Source: Sulfurimonadaceae bacterium (GTDB taxonomy: Bacteria > Campylobacterota > Campylobacteria > Campylobacterales > Sulfurimonadaceae). Taken from it: a DNA stretch of 55,996 bases. Shown here in pieces: positions 9,657-18,064 of this stretch. Position numbers and translations under genes: made by a program. The first letter of the stretch is position 1; each line of letters starts with the position of its first letter. A model generated the notes under the pieces. That model was not told where the DNA came from. It ran no database searches and saw nothing but the letters and a program-made list of their open reading frames with translations. Location of the stretch: NCBI GenBank assembly GCA_028683835.1, contig JAQUHB010000019.1, positions 1 through 55,996 of the forward strand, written 5' to 3'.

Positions 9657-10964
9657 ATGAAAAAATGGCTTTTAGCAATTTCATTGCTCTTACCCGCTCT
9701 TGCTTTTGGAGCTGATGCTCCAAAAATTGATACAGGAAACACAGCGTGGATGATTATGGCGAGTGCTTTGGTACTTCTTATGACACCGGCTGGTCTTGCA
9801 TTGTTTTACGGCGGTATGACTCGTTCAAAAAACATACTTAACACTTATGCAATGGTATTTGTAGGCTTTTCAGTTGCATTTATTGTTTGGATAGTTGCAG
9901 GTTACTCACTTGCATTTGGAACGGCGACAGGCGATATGAACAATTTTATGGGTGGTTTTGCAAATGTGATGCTTGATGGTATCAAATGGTCTGATCTAAC
10001 AACTGTTGGTTTTTACCCTCAGTATGTATTTGTATTTTTCCAAGGAACGTTTGCTGCAATTACAATAGCTATTGCAAGTGGTTCAGTGATTGAGCGTATG
10101 AAGTTTTCTACTTGGGTAATCTTTGCAGCAATTTGGACAGCTGCTGTTTATGCTCCGATTGCACACATGGTTTGGGGTGGCGGATACCTAATGAAAGCTG
10201 GTGCTCTTGACTTTGCAGGTGGAACAGTTGTTCACATGAACGGTGGTCTTGCTGGTTTAGTACTCGCAGTCTTAATCGGTAAAAGAACTGGTTACCCAAT
10301 GATCGCTATGAAGCCGATGAGTGTTATGCTTACAGCACTTGGTGCAGCATTACTATGGTTTGGATGGTATGGATTTAATGCAGGATCTGCATTTGGTGCA
10401 AGTACAGTTGCTGGTTTAGCAGCTCTTACAACAACTATTGCAACTGCTATAGCTGCTGTTACTTGGTTAATAATAGAATGGTTAGTATTCAAAAAACCAA
10501 CTCTTTTAGGTGCAGCTTCAGGTGTTGTTGCAGGTCTTGTAGCGATTACTCCAGCGGCAGGATTTGTAGATGTTAGCGGTGCTATGATGATTGGTATCGG
10601 TGGTTCTGTTGTTGGATTCTTTGGTGTGGCAACACTCAAAAAGATCTTCAAATATGATGATAGCTTAGATGCTTTTGGTATCCACTTCCTTGGTGGTCTA
10701 TGGGGTGCGATTGCGACAGGTATCTTCGCTCTACAAGATAAAGATCTTTTATGGGATGGTCCACTCAAAGCTACTGGTGATAGACTAGGACAGATTGGTG
10801 TACAACTCGAATCTGCTGCAGTCGTTGCACTCTACACACTAGTAGGAACCGTAGTAGTTTACTTCATAGCTTCAGCACTTACAGGTGGCGGACGTGTTGA
10901 TGAAGAAACAGAAGCAGTCGGTCTTGATGAAGCAGTACACGGTGAACGTGGCTTAAACCTATAA
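9657..10964 (+). CDS. amt: Ammonium transporter
   Basis: A 435-residue Amt/MEP/Rh channel for ammonium uptake. A cleavable signal peptide (MKKWLLAISLLLPALAFG) precedes eleven expected transmembrane helices, as in other bacterial Amt proteins. Family blocks seen are GLALFYGGMTRSKN near residue 47, the first pore histidine in PIAHMVWGGG, DFAGGTVVHMNGG near 178 and the second pore histidine in FGIHFLGGLWGA near 340. The cytoplasmic tail is acidic (GGRVDEETEAVGLDEAVHGE). It is followed after 14 bases by the PII gene, the classic pair in which the PII trimer plugs the channel when nitrogen is sufficient. Confidence 0.97.
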   Translation: MKKWLLAISLLLPALAFGADAPKIDTGNTAWMIMASALVLLMTPAGLALFYGGMTRSKNILNTYAMVFVGFSVAFIVWIVAGYSLAFGTATGDMNNFMGGFANVMLDGIKWSDLTTVGFYPQYVFVFFQGTFAAITIAIASGSVIERMKFSTWVIFAAIWTAAVYAPIAHMVWGGGYLMKAGALDFAGGTVVHMNGGLAGLVLAVLIGKRTGYPMIAMKPMSVMLTALGAALLWFGWYGFNAGSAFGASTVAGLAALTTTIATAIAAVTWLIIEWLVFKKPTLLGAASGVVAGLVAITPAAGFVDVSGAMMIGIGGSVVGFFGVATLKKIFKYDDSLDAFGIHFLGGLWGAIATGIFALQDKDLLWDGPLKATGDRLGQIGVQLESAAVVALYTLVGTVVVYFIASALTGGGRVDEETEAVGLDEAVHGERGLNL

Positions 10965-10969
10965 TATAA

Positions 10970-11317
<348 letters not shown>

Positions 11318-11392
11318 CCGATCTTGAACACATAACGAGCAAAGCCCGTAATGTTGGTATGGGGCATTTGTCCTTCTAACTTCCTAAAGCTA

Positions 11393-11412
11393 CCCGCATC
11401 TCAAAATGCGGG
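11393..11412 (+). terminator. Hairpin downstream of glnK
   Basis: A perfect 7-bp stem CCCGCAT / ATGCGGG with a six-base loop, 76 bases past the glnK stop. No T-run follows, so it may be a weak or Rho-assisted terminator or a 3'-end stabiliser. Confidence 0.45.
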
Positions 11413-11420
11413 AGAATAGT

Positions 11421-11529
11421 GATAGGATTTTTTGAGTAGTATTTTTAACTTTTCCCTCTCCTCCTCTAAGATTCAAAACGGATGTTTTAAGTCCTAACAG
11501 GTTAAATCTACTACTCAAGAAACTCTATC
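11421..11529. repeat. Long imperfect inverted repeat upstream of AmmeMemoRadiSam operon
   Basis: The arms are 11421-11441 and 11509-11529: 21 bases each, complementary except at three positions, with core TTGAGTAGTA / TACTACTCAA. Inside them TTTAAC (11444-11449) can pair with GTTAAA (11501-11506), and the centre has a weaker AAAAC/GTTTT hairpin. The whole 109 bases can fold as one long stem on either strand. The right arm ends 12 bases before the -10 box of the next operon. No flanking direct duplication was seen, so it does not look like a fresh miniature transposon. It may be a small RNA, a bidirectional terminator or an operator. Confidence 0.6.
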
Positions 11530-11540
11530 AAAAATTGTAC

Positions 11541-11546
11541 TATAAT
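11541..11546 (+). promoter_or_regulatory. Promoter -10 box of AmmeMemoRadiSam operon
   Basis: A perfect TATAAT in TGTACTATAATTAAG, predicting a leader of about 25 bases before the GTG at 11578. AAAAAGGAG (11563-11571) is the ribosome binding site. Confidence 0.6.
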
Positions 11547-11577
11547 TAAGGGTGACCTTTTCAAAAAGGAGAACCCA

Positions 11578-12150
11578 GTGATAGACAAAGTTTTACTTCG
11601 CGTAGCTAAAACAGCTATTCTCAGCAAATTTGACCCTCGATATCGGATTGATAAAGAGAAACTTGTAGGTGTGTATCCCTACCTTCAAAAAAATGGAGCA
11701 GCTTTTGTAACTCTACATCATGGGAGAGATCTCCGGGGATGTATCGGTTCTATCATCGCGTATAGGACTTTACTTGATGATATTGTAGGGAATGCCGTTT
11801 CCGCTGCTTTTAACGATCCAAGATTTGCACCCTTGAATGCAAGCGAACTAGCCCAAATAAACTTGGAAGTCTCTGTCCTCACTATTCCTGAGATTTTAGA
11901 GTATGAAGATTTTTATGACTTACTTACAAAAGTCAGACCTAATATTGATGGACTTATATTAAAGCATGGAATCTATCAAGGAACCTTCTTACCGCAAGTC
12001 TGGGAAGAACTGCCTTCGCCAGAAGAATTTTTACAACATCTCAGCTATAAAGCCGGAACCAATCCTTCCATCTATCAAGAACATCCGATGCTGTATCGAT
12101 ACAGAGTGGATGCAATAGAGGAGAAATTTGATGAAATACTACCAATATAA
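11578..12150 (+). CDS. amrA: AmmeMemoRadiSam system protein A (AMMECR1 domain)
   Basis: A 190-residue AMMECR1-domain protein. The hallmark LRGCIGS motif is near residues 51-57, followed by AAFNDPRFAPL and an LEVSVL strand as in the family. The GTG start is chosen because AAGGAG lies seven bases before it and no upstream ATG is in frame. It is first in a three-gene operon with a radical SAM enzyme and a Memo-family protein. These three families co-occur in many bacteria and archaea as the AmmeMemoRadiSam system, whose reaction is, to my knowledge, not settled. The last 20 bases overlap the next gene. Confidence 0.93.
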   Translation: MIDKVLLRVAKTAILSKFDPRYRIDKEKLVGVYPYLQKNGAAFVTLHHGRDLRGCIGSIIAYRTLLDDIVGNAVSAAFNDPRFAPLNASELAQINLEVSVLTIPEILEYEDFYDLLTKVRPNIDGLILKHGIYQGTFLPQVWEELPSPEEFLQHLSYKAGTNPSIYQEHPMLYRYRVDAIEEKFDEILPI

Positions 12151-13120
12151 AGATGATGAGCATATCATCTGTCTTTTGTGTAAACATTATTGTACTCTCA
12201 AAAAAAATGGACACGGAATCTGCGGTATTAACTACAATATCGATTCACAACTTCTTAACAAAACCTACGGCCATCCAAGTGCCTTACATGTGGACCCGAT
12301 TGAAAAAAAACCGCTCTATCATTTTTTGCCTTCTAGCCATTCTCTATCTCTTGGGACAGTGGGATGTAATTTTAGATGCCCATTTTGCCAAAACTATTCC
12401 ATTTCCCAAACTTCAACAGTTGATGAAAGCATCACAGTCATGCCCCAAGAGATCGTAGATCTAGCACTCAAACATGATTGTAAGAGTATAAGCTATACCT
12501 ACAATGAGCCCACTATCTGGTACCCATATGCAAAAGATATAGGTGTTATCGCAAAGGAAAAAGGAGTTAAAAATGTTTTCGTCTCTAGTGGATATGAATC
12601 TCACGAAGTGCTAGATGATATGTGTTTATGGGTGGACGCGGTAAATATCGATCTGAAAAGCTTTTCTCATGAGTATTATAAAAAAGTTCTCAAGACCAAT
12701 CTTGATGGAGTGTTAGAATCTCTTATCGAGTTTGCAAAAAGTGATATCTGGCTTGAGATAACGACACTGCTCATTCCAGGCGTCAATGATTCAGATGAAG
12801 AAATAAAGCAGATGGCAGAATTTATAGTAACAAAACTCGGAACTCAGATCCCTTGGCATTTCAGCGCTTTTCATCCCGATTATAAGATGTTAGACACCAA
12901 AAGTACGCCCCTTTCAACACTTACTCGTGCACGTGAGATAGCACATCAGTATGGCATCGAGTATGTTTATCTTGGAAATGTACTTGATGATAGCAATACT
13001 TATTGCCCTACATGTAAGACAAAAATCGTTGAGAGAAACGGCTATCAAGCGCATATCGTAGGTATTGAAAATAACAGATGCACAAATTGTGGATATGAGA
13101 TACAAGGAGTCTGGTTATGA
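12131..13120 (+). CDS. amrS: AmmeMemoRadiSam system radical SAM enzyme
   Basis: A 329-residue radical SAM protein related to pyruvate-formate-lyase activases. The cluster motif is CNFRCPFC (CX3CX2C) near residues 78-85. An N-terminal CLLCKHYC...CGI set and a C-terminal CPTC...CTNCG set suggest two further metal sites, the latter resembling a zinc ribbon. The ATG at 12131 is preferred over the TTG just before it because GAGGAG lies seven bases upstream. It overlaps the AMMECR1 gene, and its stop overlaps the Memo gene in an ATGA, so translation is probably coupled. The substrate is unknown. Confidence 0.93.
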   Translation: MKYYQYKDDEHIICLLCKHYCTLKKNGHGICGINYNIDSQLLNKTYGHPSALHVDPIEKKPLYHFLPSSHSLSLGTVGCNFRCPFCQNYSISQTSTVDESITVMPQEIVDLALKHDCKSISYTYNEPTIWYPYAKDIGVIAKEKGVKNVFVSSGYESHEVLDDMCLWVDAVNIDLKSFSHEYYKKVLKTNLDGVLESLIEFAKSDIWLEITTLLIPGVNDSDEEIKQMAEFIVTKLGTQIPWHFSAFHPDYKMLDTKSTPLSTLTRAREIAHQYGIEYVYLGNVLDDSNTYCPTCKTKIVERNGYQAHIVGIENNRCTNCGYEIQGVWL

Positions 13121-13908
13121 AAAGAGAGATGAGTGTTGCGGGGAGTTTTTACCCTGCACGTAGCAGTGAGATAGAAAAATATTTTGATCATTTTACAAAA
13201 CTCTATGATAAGAAACTTCAACTTCCACAAATCTATTCTAGAGCTATTATAGTGCCGCATGCTGGATACATCTACTCAGGCTATACAGCCAATGTTGCGT
13301 ATAGAATTCTTCAACAAAACAAATTACATACTTTAGTCATCATTGGACCTTCACACAGAGTTGGGTTTCATGGAGCAAGTTTATGTGAGTTTGAAAGTTA
13401 TGCTACTCCTTTTGGAGATTTACCAAGTTCAAAAGAACTAGCTTTTGAGTTAAAACAAAACTTTTCTCTTCATTGCCTTCAAGAAGCACACCATGAGCAC
13501 AGCACAGAGGTGCAATTTCCATTTATAAAATATTATATGGAAGATGTCAAAATTTTGGAGATAGTTTATGGACAAATAGATCCAAAAGAGATCTCAAAAA
13601 TTATCGATTTTGTACTTGAAAAAGATCATACCGGTATCATTATCAGCACAGATCTCAGCCATTTTCATACTTTACAAGAAGCCAATAAGTTAGACTCTAT
13701 CTGCGCAGATGCCCTCAAAACACTTGACATACAAGAACTTTATCAAGGGTGTGAAGCTTGTGGCAAAACAGGTGTAGAAGCGATAATGCTAAGTGCAAAG
13801 GCAAAAGGCTTACATATAGAGCTGCTCGATTATCGCACAAGTGCTGATACGACGCAGGATAATCAAAGTGTTGTTGGCTATTTAAGTGCTTGCTTTACTG
13901 GATTTTGA
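13117..13908 (+). CDS. amrB: AmmeMemoRadiSam system protein B (Memo family)
   Basis: A 263-residue Memo-like protein of the LigB dioxygenase fold. Probable metal-ligand histidines occur in IVPHAGYIYSG, IGPSHRVGF, the HHEHSTEVQFPF block and STDLSHFH. Cys in the CEACGKTGVEA segment matches the conserved cysteine of the family. Human Memo binds copper and has redox activity; the bacterial role is unknown. It starts within an ATGA overlap with the radical SAM gene and ends the operon; 113 bases separate it from the next gene. Confidence 0.92.
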   Translation: MKREMSVAGSFYPARSSEIEKYFDHFTKLYDKKLQLPQIYSRAIIVPHAGYIYSGYTANVAYRILQQNKLHTLVIIGPSHRVGFHGASLCEFESYATPFGDLPSSKELAFELKQNFSLHCLQEAHHEHSTEVQFPFIKYYMEDVKILEIVYGQIDPKEISKIIDFVLEKDHTGIIISTDLSHFHTLQEANKLDSICADALKTLDIQELYQGCEACGKTGVEAIMLSAKAKGLHIELLDYRTSADTTQDNQSVVGYLSACFTGF

Positions 13909-14021
13909 TTCTATATTTCAAACTTATGCTAATGTAAAAATCTAAGATAGCTATCATCGCAATTATATTATGATAAGAGCCATTAAGAAACTACTCTTAA
14001 AAGTAGTGAAAAGGAGTGATT

Positions 14022-14375
14022 ATGCATCGAATTGTCAAATACTCAAATATTGAAAATGAACTTCCTAATTTAATAAAAGTATTAAGAGAAGCTCTTCAAA
14101 CTGATTTTTTACAAATACGTTTGATCGACAAGGAGTGTGATAAATATATCAAAGAGTGTAGCAACGGTTGTCCTTTAACCGAGGCTACTTATGTTGTCTA
14201 CTCTCCCCATGTCAAAAAAGAAGATCACCACAATGAGCTGTTTGTATTTTTGGATGATACAGGCAATATCTTATGCCATGTTGGAGGAGATCATTTAGAA
14301 CTATACGGTCTTTTAAGACCAATAAGTAATCTTTCTATCAGTGAAGAGTATAAAAATACACTCAAGCCTAGATGA
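14022..14375 (+). CDS. Unrecognised small Cys/His-rich protein
   Basis: A 117-residue cytoplasmic protein with no signal or membrane segment. I do not recognise the family. The ATG at 14022 has AAGGAG at the right distance, so expression is likely. Possible metal or redox residues cluster in CDKYIKECSNGC (residues 42-53), DHHNE (about 73-77) and ILCHVGGDH near residues 87-95. A palindrome CTACT-CTTAAA-AGTAG (13991-14006) lies in the 5' leader just before the ribosome site. It stands alone after the AmmeMemoRadiSam operon; whether it belongs with it is unknown. Confidence 0.7.
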   Translation: MHRIVKYSNIENELPNLIKVLREALQTDFLQIRLIDKECDKYIKECSNGCPLTEATYVVYSPHVKKEDHHNELFVFLDDTGNILCHVGGDHLELYGLLRPISNLSISEEYKNTLKPR

Positions 14376-14488
14376 TTAATTACACCAATTCTAAGCAATA
14401 GGAGTAAAATAGGGGCACAATAAATTTTTAATTTATTCCGGTAAGTTTGAAAAGTAATTTAAAGTTTGATGATTACGGTGTTTGTAAG

Positions 14489-14565
14489 TGGTGCGCCCGA
14501 AGGAATTCGAATCCCTGACCGCCGGTACCGCAAACCGGTGCTCTATCCAGCTGAGCTACGGACGC
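14489..14565 (-). tRNA. tRNA-Arg, anticodon GCG
   Basis: A full cloverleaf of 77 bases including an encoded CCA. The acceptor GCGTCCG pairs with CGGGCGC through one G-T pair. The D arm is GCTCAGCTGGATAGAGC. The anticodon stem is CCGGT/ACCGG with loop TTGCGGT, giving anticodon GCG, which reads CGC and CGU (Arg). The T arm AGGGA-TTCGAAT-TCCTT has one G-T pair. The discriminator is A. The GCG anticodon is unusual because most bacteria use ACG modified to inosine. Confidence 0.93.
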
Positions 14566-14588
14566 ACATATATTTTAAAGAGAACGAA

Positions 14589-14594
14589 ATTATA
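14589..14594 (-). promoter_or_regulatory. -10 box of tRNA-Arg
   Basis: TATAAT on the minus strand, 24 bases upstream of the tRNA 5' end, in a very AT-rich stretch. It lies between the tRNA and the small gene at 14622-14837. Confidence 0.45.
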
Positions 14595-14621
14595 TATAAA
14601 AAAGCTTATAATAATATAAAA

Positions 14622-14837
14622 TTAGTCAAATTTTTTTAAAATCTCTTCCACTTTCTTCTCTTTAAGAAAAAGTTCGTATGTTTTTCTTATATATGCTTCA
14701 AGCACTTTTTTCACATCATTATTTCCATCAACGTTTAAGTCATATGTCATCTGTTTTTGTAAAAACGGAGCAAACTCATCTTCAATATTGAGATCAAACT
14801 TTTTACCATCGACCATAAAAGATATCTTTCTACTCAT
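14622..14837 (-). CDS. Small conserved-looking protein, function unknown
   Basis: A 71-residue soluble protein: a short beta-like start (RKISFMVDGKKFDLNI), a middle with FLQKQMTYDLN, and a charged helical C-terminus (LEAYIRKTYELFLKEKKVEEILKKF). The start resembles the strand pattern of ZapA-type proteins, but length and motifs do not fit ZapA well, so I do not assign it. It begins seven bases after the stop of the coiled-coil gene upstream, so the two probably form a bicistron and may interact. Confidence 0.65.
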   Translation of the reverse strand: MSRKISFMVDGKKFDLNIEDEFAPFLQKQMTYDLNVDGNNDVKKVLEAYIRKTYELFLKEKKVEEILKKFD

Positions 14838-14843
14838 CGATCG

Positions 14844-15056
14844 TTAACCCAACATGCTTTCAATTTGACTTACTATTGCTTCAATTTCCATATCTTTATT
14901 TGAATTTTCTTGAAATAATCTAGCTATCTCTTGATCTTTGATCTCGCGTTCAGCTTTCAATGTCATCAACTCGTTTCTAAGTTTTTCGTTTTCTTCTTTA
15001 TAGACACCAAACTGACGTAACATCTCTGCAACTTTTAAACTTAACTTATCTAACAT
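14844..15056 (-). CDS. Small coiled-coil protein, ZapB-like in form
   Basis: A 70-residue protein, almost entirely heptad-like helix (MLDKLSLKVAEMLRQF then EENEKLRNELMTLKAEREIK). The ATG at 15056 is chosen because AGGAG lies just before it; an upstream in-frame ATG would include that ribosome site. Length and all-helical make-up recall the division factor ZapB, and the partner gene next to it is also small, but nothing in the sequence proves a role in division. It has no membrane segment. Confidence 0.65.
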   Translation of the reverse strand: MLDKLSLKVAEMLRQFGVYKEENEKLRNELMTLKAEREIKDQEIARLFQENSNKDMEIEAIVSQIESMLG

Positions 15057-15202
15057 ATAAAACTCCTGCATATGAAAACGTAAAAAATAAAATCTGTCTC
15101 TGCTTAGAATTCTATCACAAAATATCTAAGTATTAACGTGAAATCGTTGTATAAAAAAGAAGTTTTGTTTGAGGAGATCGATATATTTGAAAGAAGAAAA
15201 TA

Positions 15203-15287
15203 TGGTGCGCCCGAGAAGATTTGAACTTCCACACCCGTAGGGCACTACCACCTCAAGGTAGCGTGTCTACCATTCCACCACGGACGC
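15203..15287 (-). tRNA. tRNA-Leu, anticodon GAG
   Basis: 85 bases with encoded CCA. The acceptor GCGTCCG/CGGGCGC is identical to that of the tRNA-Arg 640 bases away. The anticodon stem is CTACC/GGTAG with loop TTGAGGT, giving GAG (reads CUC/CUU). The long variable arm TGCCCTACGGGTGT is the class II feature expected for Leu. The T loop is TTCAAAT. Confidence 0.95.
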
Positions 15288-15293
15288 ACGAAA

Positions 15294-15320
15294 AAAGAAT
15301 TTGTCAGCCGAAGCTGACAA
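15294..15320 (-). terminator. Intrinsic terminator of atpE
   Basis: A perfect 8-bp stem TTGTCAGC / GCTGACAA with a TTCG tetraloop on the minus strand, 19 bases after the atpE stop, followed by ATTCTTTTTT. It separates atpE from tRNA-Leu. Confidence 0.85.
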
Positions 15321-15339
15321 TGAGGTTATTTTAAGTTAA

Positions 15340-15654
15340 TTAACCTAAAAATGGGTTTGCATATAATGCAATAAGAGCGATTACAAGTGTATAAATAACT
15401 TGTGCTTCGATCATAGCCAATGCAATGAACATTGTAGTCATTAGCTTTCCGCCAAGACCTGGGTTACGTGCAGTACCAGCGATAGTTGCAGCAGCAGTGT
15501 TACCCATACCGATAGCTCCACCAAGTGCAGCAAGACCAAGACCAACACCAGCAGCAACTACTGAGTAAGCTTTTAAAGTTTCGTTTGCAACTTCACCATC
15601 AGCAGCGAATGCACCAGCAGCTAAAGCTAACATTAAAAATAGAATTTTTTTCAT
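15340..15654 (-). CDS. atpE: ATP synthase F0 subunit c
   Basis: The 104-residue proteolipid of the rotor ring. The N-terminal MKKILFLMLALAAGAFA looks like a cleavable signal peptide, giving a mature protein of about 87 residues. The two-helix hairpin follows, with the polar loop ARNPGLGG and the ion-binding Glu in MIEAQVIYTLV; the residues after it are not the Na+-type set, so proton coupling is likely. I chose the ATG at 15654 because GGAG lies six bases before it, inside the longer open frame. The gene is separate from other ATP synthase genes, as in other Campylobacterota. It ends at a strong terminator. Confidence 0.95.
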   Translation of the reverse strand: MKKILFLMLALAAGAFAADGEVANETLKAYSVVAAGVGLGLAALGGAIGMGNTAAATIAGTARNPGLGGKLMTTMFIALAMIEAQVIYTLVIALIALYANPFLG

Positions 15655-15757
15655 ATCATTCTCCATAAAGATTTTCTTACAAAGTCCGTTCGGCTTACGT
15701 ATCCCTACTTATCACTTTGAGACCGCAATGATACTCAAAATAACTTTAAAGTTTTAT

Positions 15758-17932
15758 TTAGTTTGCACGACCTAAGCCGATTTTACTTCCTTTGAACTCT
15801 AAAATCTCCACTCTTATTGCGTCACCCTCTTTTAAAACATCAGAAACTCTCTCAACTCTAGTATCAGAGATCTTAGAAATATGGATTAGACCATCAGTTC
15901 CACCCGGAAGTTCTATAAATGCACCAAAATCAACGATCTTTTTAACCTTTCCATCTACGATATCACCGACTTTATATTCCACTTTATTCTCTTTTGATGA
16001 AGAAGCAATATTTTCTATATGCTCTTTTGCCGCTGAGAGATTATTTTTATCTGTACCTGAGAGTTTTACTTTTCCAACTTTTTTGTCTATATCAATAGCT
16101 ATCTCAAATTTTTCGATGATTTCGCGGATAGTTTTTCCAGCTTGGCCGATGATATCACCTATGATACTTGGATCAACATGAAAGATATTGGTTGTTGGTA
16201 AAACTCCATGATTAAATTCAATAGCTTCAATAGCTTCATGCATAATATCTAAGATATGAGCACGTCCCTCTTTCGCTTGATACAGTGCAGATTTAAGAAC
16301 TTCAAGACTGATACCTCCAAGTTTGATATCCATTTGCATCGCAGTAATACCATTTTTTGAGCCTGTTACTTTAAAATCCATATCGCCATCATGATCTTCT
16401 AGTCCCATAATATCACTAAGTATGAGATGTCTTTCACCATCACTGACCATTCCCATAGCAATACCTGCAATCATATCTGAAGTCTCAATATCTGCCGCGC
16501 GTAGTGCCATATAGCCGCCACAAACGGTTGCCATAGATGAAGAACCATTTGATTCTAAGATTTCAGAAACTAAACGTATAGTTTGTCCGTCCATATTTAG
16601 AATTGGCTCCAGTGCACGTTTTGCCAAGTTTCCATGTCCGAGTTCTCTACGTCTTGGAGCACCAATAGGTGAAGCTTCACCGACTGAAAATCCCGGAAAG
16701 TTGTAATGCACCATAAAACTTTCATTTTGAGTCGCAGAATCTGTAAGGTTCTCATACATCTGCGCATCTTTTGGACCGCCTAAAGTAAGTGCTACGAGTG
16801 CTTGAGTCTGGCCGCGAGTAAAAAGACATGATGCATGAGTCGATGGAAGGACATTTGTATCTATCTTGATAGGACGAACTTGGTTTAGAGCTCTTCCATC
16901 TGCACGAACATTATCTCTTAAAATCATATTTCTTACAACATCACGTTTAACAGTTTCAATCGCATTTTTAAGATCCAGTTCATTCCATTCTGCTTGCTCT
17001 TTTAAAATCGCTTTTCTTAAAGTTCTAAGAGCTGTCGAGCGTTCACTTTTAGCCATTTGCACAAGTGCAGCCTTTATATCAGCGATATGATGCTGTGCTA
17101 CGTATGTAAGCATTTCCGCATCAATATGGTGAGCTTTGAGTTCTAAAGGTTTTACCACTTTTGTAAATGCTTTAAATTCTTGCTCATAAAGAGTATTTGC
17201 ATCTTTTAATATTTGTTGCGCTTGAGCTAAGATCGTAATAAGTTCATCTTCTGGCATTGCATTTGCAGAGTGTACTTCCATAGTCTGAGCCATCATAGCA
17301 GGATCTAAAACAGGATCGACCAACGGACCTTCACTCAGTCCAAAGAAATCAGAACCTAAAGAACGCATCTCTATCATTAACATATCATCTTTTGTGCCTG
17401 AGAGATAAAGATCAAACGTAGAATCATTTAACTCTTTGATAGTCGGGTTAAATTTTAGTTCATTTCCGATTTTTGCGACACGCACACCACTGACTGAAGT
17501 TTTAATGTCAATATCTGAAACATAAAGTGCTGCAGAAGCCGCATTGAGTGCAAGAACTTGAAGGTCAGCATCTTCATCAACACTTAAAACCAAAATAGAT
17601 ATTTGAGTTGGATACCCAAAACCTTTTGGAAAAATTGGTCTTAGAGATCTGTCAACAATGCGAGATGTCAAAGTTTCAAAATCACTCGGTTTAGTTTCTC
17701 GTTTAAAAAATCCACCGGGAATCTTTCCTGCCGCATAACTTTTTTCTAAGTATTGAACTGTTAAAGGTAAAAAATCATCCTCAACTATTTCTGTCTCATC
17801 AATAACTACCGTCGCAAGAATAACGGTATTTCCACTTTTTAACCACGCCGCACCATTTGCCTGACGTGCAACTTCATTAAATGAATAGCTCTCTTCTTTA
17901 TTGGTCAGTGCCAAATCAATATCATATTTCAC
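15758..17932 (-). CDS. pnp: Polyribonucleotide nucleotidyltransferase (PNPase)
   Basis: A phosphorolytic 3'-5' exoribonuclease of 724 residues. The order is a first RNase PH domain (1-230), an alpha-helical linker, a second RNase PH domain (about 325-550) with RRRELGHGNLAKRAL and DHDGDMDFKVTG active-site blocks, a KH domain with IGQAGKTIREI, and an S1 domain ending in VKKIVDFGAFIELPGGTDGLIHIS. The start is GTG at 17932 with TAGGAGAACAAA before it. The 132-base gap upstream has a TAGAAT candidate -10 (17989-17994) but no clear hairpin of the kind that controls E. coli pnp. Confidence 0.97.
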   Translation of the reverse strand: MKYDIDLALTNKEESYSFNEVARQANGAAWLKSGNTVILATVVIDETEIVEDDFLPLTVQYLEKSYAAGKIPGGFFKRETKPSDFETLTSRIVDRSLRPIFPKGFGYPTQISILVLSVDEDADLQVLALNAASAALYVSDIDIKTSVSGVRVAKIGNELKFNPTIKELNDSTFDLYLSGTKDDMLMIEMRSLGSDFFGLSEGPLVDPVLDPAMMAQTMEVHSANAMPEDELITILAQAQQILKDANTLYEQEFKAFTKVVKPLELKAHHIDAEMLTYVAQHHIADIKAALVQMAKSERSTALRTLRKAILKEQAEWNELDLKNAIETVKRDVVRNMILRDNVRADGRALNQVRPIKIDTNVLPSTHASCLFTRGQTQALVALTLGGPKDAQMYENLTDSATQNESFMVHYNFPGFSVGEASPIGAPRRRELGHGNLAKRALEPILNMDGQTIRLVSEILESNGSSSMATVCGGYMALRAADIETSDMIAGIAMGMVSDGERHLILSDIMGLEDHDGDMDFKVTGSKNGITAMQMDIKLGGISLEVLKSALYQAKEGRAHILDIMHEAIEAIEFNHGVLPTTNIFHVDPSIIGDIIGQAGKTIREIIEKFEIAIDIDKKVGKVKLSGTDKNNLSAAKEHIENIASSSKENKVEYKVGDIVDGKVKKIVDFGAFIELPGGTDGLIHISKISDTRVERVSDVLKEGDAIRVEILEFKGSKIGLGRAN

Positions 17933-18064
17933 TTTGTTCTCCTAGGTATTTTTCAATCATCTTATTCTTGATTTTCCATAATGTCCGTATTCTATCTTAA
18001 ATGAACTGACGAACTCCTCTATCTTACACGTGAAGTGCCCTGTGGGTGCAAGCTTTTTTTGTGC

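Noticed and set aside
11421-11529. Miniature transposable element
   Set aside because: No flanking target duplication and no second copy seen in the window.
18020-18064. Terminator hairpin between lptD and pnp
   Set aside because: The GC-rich stretch gives only a weak, broken stem and the T-run is on the wrong strand for the upstream gene lptD.
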